Shown: piece after piece, positions 62,145 through 64,000 of the stretch
Numbering within the stretch: the stretch's first letter is position 1
Layout: the number at the start of each line of letters is the position of its first letter
NCBI GenBank assembly: GCA_001970955.1
Contig: MPUH01000249.1
Location: 1 to 64,000, forward strand
From: Stentor coeruleus
Lineage: Eukaryota; Ciliophora; Heterotrichea; Heterotrichida; Stentoridae
Reading direction: 5' to 3'
Length of the DNA: 64,000 bases
Translations under genes and position numbers: made by a program
The notes under the pieces: generated by a model
Database searches by the model: none
What the model was told of the DNA's origin: nothing
Seen by the model: the letters and a program-made list of their open reading frames with translations, nothing else

Positions 62145-62753
62145 TTATAAAAAACTGATTTCATTATGAATTCGGTTTAATGCTCGATTCTGATTATAGA
62201 TTATTTGATTCAAGCTATTTTTATTTTTTTTGAACACAGGCTTGAACTTTAGCATATGCATATCAGGTGGGCTATTTTTAGAATGTATCATTTTATGAGT
62301 TTTTTCACGACTGAAATGTTTCGATCTAGGCTTTTCTAAAACAGTCTCAAGCCTAGATGGGGTGAACCTTTGGACTCTAGTATCATCATAAGCTAACCCA
62401 TCATTGAGTATTTGAAAATCTAAATCGTTACTAAAAGTAGACTGCATAGTGCTATCCTGTATTGTAGGTAAATCATAAGAATATTCATTGCATTGCTTTA
62501 AAAAATCTGCTAACTCTGTACAATACACTGAAAACATAGGCTTGAGATGCTTTTGCTGCTCTAAAGTTTTCAAATTGTTAAAAAGACGTATGAAATTTCT
62601 TAAAAAGGAACTTTTGTCAGAAGAGTCTATGTGTTTCTTACCTTTTTGCAAATATACTAACAAGTGAGACTGGCATAAATAAAGGATTTCGCCTAAGCAT
62701 TTATTGTATGAAGTTTCAAGAGACCGAGTAGCAAAGCCGCTATATATTGACAT
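62145..62753 (-). CDS. Hypothetical protein, 202 residues
   Basis: No family recognised. The N-terminal ~100 residues are predicted helical (SLETSYNKCLGEILYLCQSHLLVYLQKGKK; RNFIRLFNNLKTLEQQKHLK). The rest is basic and Ser/Pro-rich, ending in NQNRALNRIHNEISFL. The frame is intact with an ATG (TTATAATG) and a TAA stop; codon use matches the neighbours. Nothing in the context suggests a role. Confidence 0.6.
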   Translation of the reverse strand: MSIYSGFATRSLETSYNKCLGEILYLCQSHLLVYLQKGKKHIDSSDKSSFLRNFIRLFNNLKTLEQQKHLKPMFSVYCTELADFLKQCNEYSYDLPTIQDSTMQSTFSNDLDFQILNDGLAYDDTRVQRFTPSRLETVLEKPRSKHFSREKTHKMIHSKNSPPDMHMLKFKPVFKKNKNSLNQIIYNQNRALNRIHNEISFL

Positions 62754-63375
62754 TATAATAAAAGCATAGCATTTTGTATGGATTAGTAAAAAATTATATG
62801 ATTTTTTTTGATTTCATTAGAATTCAGATTGAATTTGTTATGCGCTTTAATAGTTACTTAGAGAAAAACTATTATTTTTGTTATTTAGAAAACAACTGTA
62901 AACTGTAATTTTATTAAAATCTTTTAATATGGAATCTTCAGATTTGAAAATTTTTGGTATTATATGATTTTATTGGTAAATAAAGATAGAATTTCATAAC
63001 TAAGATATTTAAATAGTAAGTAATCTTTTAAGTTTATTTCCTCCTCTTTTAATATTCAACTCAAAAGAGTATATTAAATAAGATTAAGGGAAAGCTTTCC
63101 TCCTATTAAACCAAAGGCCATACAATTTCAAATCTGTTAAAAAAGCATAATTTTCAAAATATTATCCTGGTTTATACTATAATAACATTAATATTTTTCA
63201 TAGAATAGTTTTTTAGTACATTTTATCATACTTACTATAATTTATATTTTCATAATGAAATATCACGTGTTTAATTTTAAGTCCACATAAGTTTCCATTA
63301 CTTATCCTACCAAAAATCCTTTTTAAATCAAAAATTCTCAAACTTACCTAATCTATATCCTTATATATCTTATAC
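62754..63375. other. Intergenic, nothing identified
   Basis: About 620 bp, AT-rich. It becomes C-rich on the + strand towards the 3' end of the phosphomevalonate kinase gene. Confidence 0.5.
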
Positions 63376-64000
63376 TCACCTTACATTTAAAATCTGAAGT
63401 TCAGGGAAACTTTGATGTAGATATTCATAAGCCTCATTCCAAGTATGCTTTCTTACCAAAAAATAATAAGCATCATAACCTCCAGCTCCAGGCACACTAC
63501 TAAAAACAACATCATCAAGTTTTTCTTCAACATTTTCAATAATTTTCCTAACACTAATCGGCAAAACTTCAACTTCACTTAACAAACTAATTTCACCAAG
63601 TTCATTCTTAAGTTCCTTTGATAGTTTTTTCATTTCAGCAACGCAATCATTTTCTAAAGCTATAATAAAAGCTTCGATTATTTGTTGAATCCTATCAAAA
63701 TATGCGAAATTATTAGAATTTTCAATCCAATTTGTGAGTTTTCTTACAAGTATTCTCGTATTTGACCCTGCTTCTATACATGAGCATAATAAAATATGAT
63801 AATTATCTGGTAAAATAAAAGGTTTTGGGACTGGCCAATTAGTCACTGCTTGAAGAACTGTTATCAAATCAGCATTTAAATCATCAAGAAGAGCTGGAAT
63901 TATTGAACATATATGCCTTTGAAAATATTGTGATCCATAAACTGCAGCAGATATGTCAAAGCCACTACCAATTTTTTCTTGAGCTCTAAAATGCGCAACT
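63376..64000 (-). CDS. ERG8: Phosphomevalonate kinase, C-terminal part (5' end beyond right edge)
   Basis: The frame is open from base 64000 to a TGA at 63376-63378 and gives ~207 residues of the C-terminal half of a GHMP-family kinase. The visible start VAHFRAQEKIGSGFDISAAVYGS is the hallmark eukaryotic ERG8 segment (AQ.KIGSGFDVSAAVYGS), and SVPGAGGYDAYYFLV near the end is the C-terminal GAGG motif. It converts phosphomevalonate to diphosphomevalonate in the cytosolic mevalonate pathway. An ATG-like start inside the visible part is not real (TTG), so the true start lies outside the window. It is one of the two genes here that stop at TGA. Confidence 0.93.
   Translation of the reverse strand, partial: VAHFRAQEKIGSGFDISAAVYGSQYFQRHICSIIPALLDDLNADLITVLQAVTNWPVPKPFILPDNYHILLCSCIEAGSNTRILVRKLTNWIENSNNFAYFDRIQQIIEAFIIALENDCVAEMKKLSKELKNELGEISLLSEVEVLPISVRKIIENVEEKLDDVVFSSVPGAGGYDAYYFLVRKHTWNEAYEYLHQSFPELQILNVR

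Overview
The window looks like macronuclear DNA of a heterotrich ciliate, most likely Stentor or a close relative. Three features of the sequence support this. It is very AT-rich. Its coding regions read cleanly in the standard genetic code: TAA, TAG and two TGA stops end genes, and all Trp codons I checked are TGG. Where reading frames break inside a recognisable gene, removing exactly 15 nt of the form GT...AG restores the frame. I count 19 such 15-nt introns. No bacterial operon, CRISPR array, transposon or virus-like element was recognised.

Left third (1-13060): two tandem minus-strand genes encode very large, related cell-surface proteins. Each has a signal peptide, a string of ~100-residue beta-sandwich-like modules separated by one phase-0 15-nt intron per module, a cysteine-rich repeat block, and then a REJ/PKD-like region. 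The complete copy continues into a GPS motif and about five membrane segments, like the front half of polycystin-1 without its channel. It carries a hyper-homogenised array of 87-nt units, one in-frame TAA, and an assembly scar (15-nt direct repeat around an N) that breaks the frame near its end. A 3.2-kb stretch without a recognisable gene follows.

Middle (16-41 kb): compact housekeeping and regulatory genes. These are protein phosphatase inhibitor 2, a CK1-type kinase, a membrane-anchored HINT3-like HIT protein, ribosomal protein uL22 (RPL17), a degenerate acyl-CoA synthetase, a TLC-domain membrane protein, a membrane aspartic protease with altered active sites, a UBC12-like E2 without its catalytic Cys, an ArfGAP with Lys in place of the arginine finger, a NASP-type histone chaperone, initiator tRNA-Met and a centrin-like EF-hand protein. 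Unassigned proteins lie between them. Four of these families have lost or changed catalytic residues.

Right part (41-64 kb): signalling and membrane-traffic genes. These are an EF-hand-like lipid-anchored protein, a PX protein, a lipid-anchored ankyrin protein, LAMTOR2, a cyclic-nucleotide-gated K+ channel, a 50-residue membrane microprotein, a golgin-like coiled coil, an F-BAR protein, a fusion of a cyclic-nucleotide-binding (CNB) domain with a nucleoside-phosphorylase-like domain, a membrane-anchored class 3 aldehyde dehydrogenase, and the C-terminal part of phosphomevalonate kinase at the edge. The CNB-phosphorylase fusion, whose stop codon is only 2 nt from the F-BAR start, is the best candidate for an undescribed system.

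Genes are mostly single-exon with short flanks. Starts often lie directly after TAA (TAAATG). Intergenic DNA tends to be C-rich before genes and G-rich after them on the sense strand.
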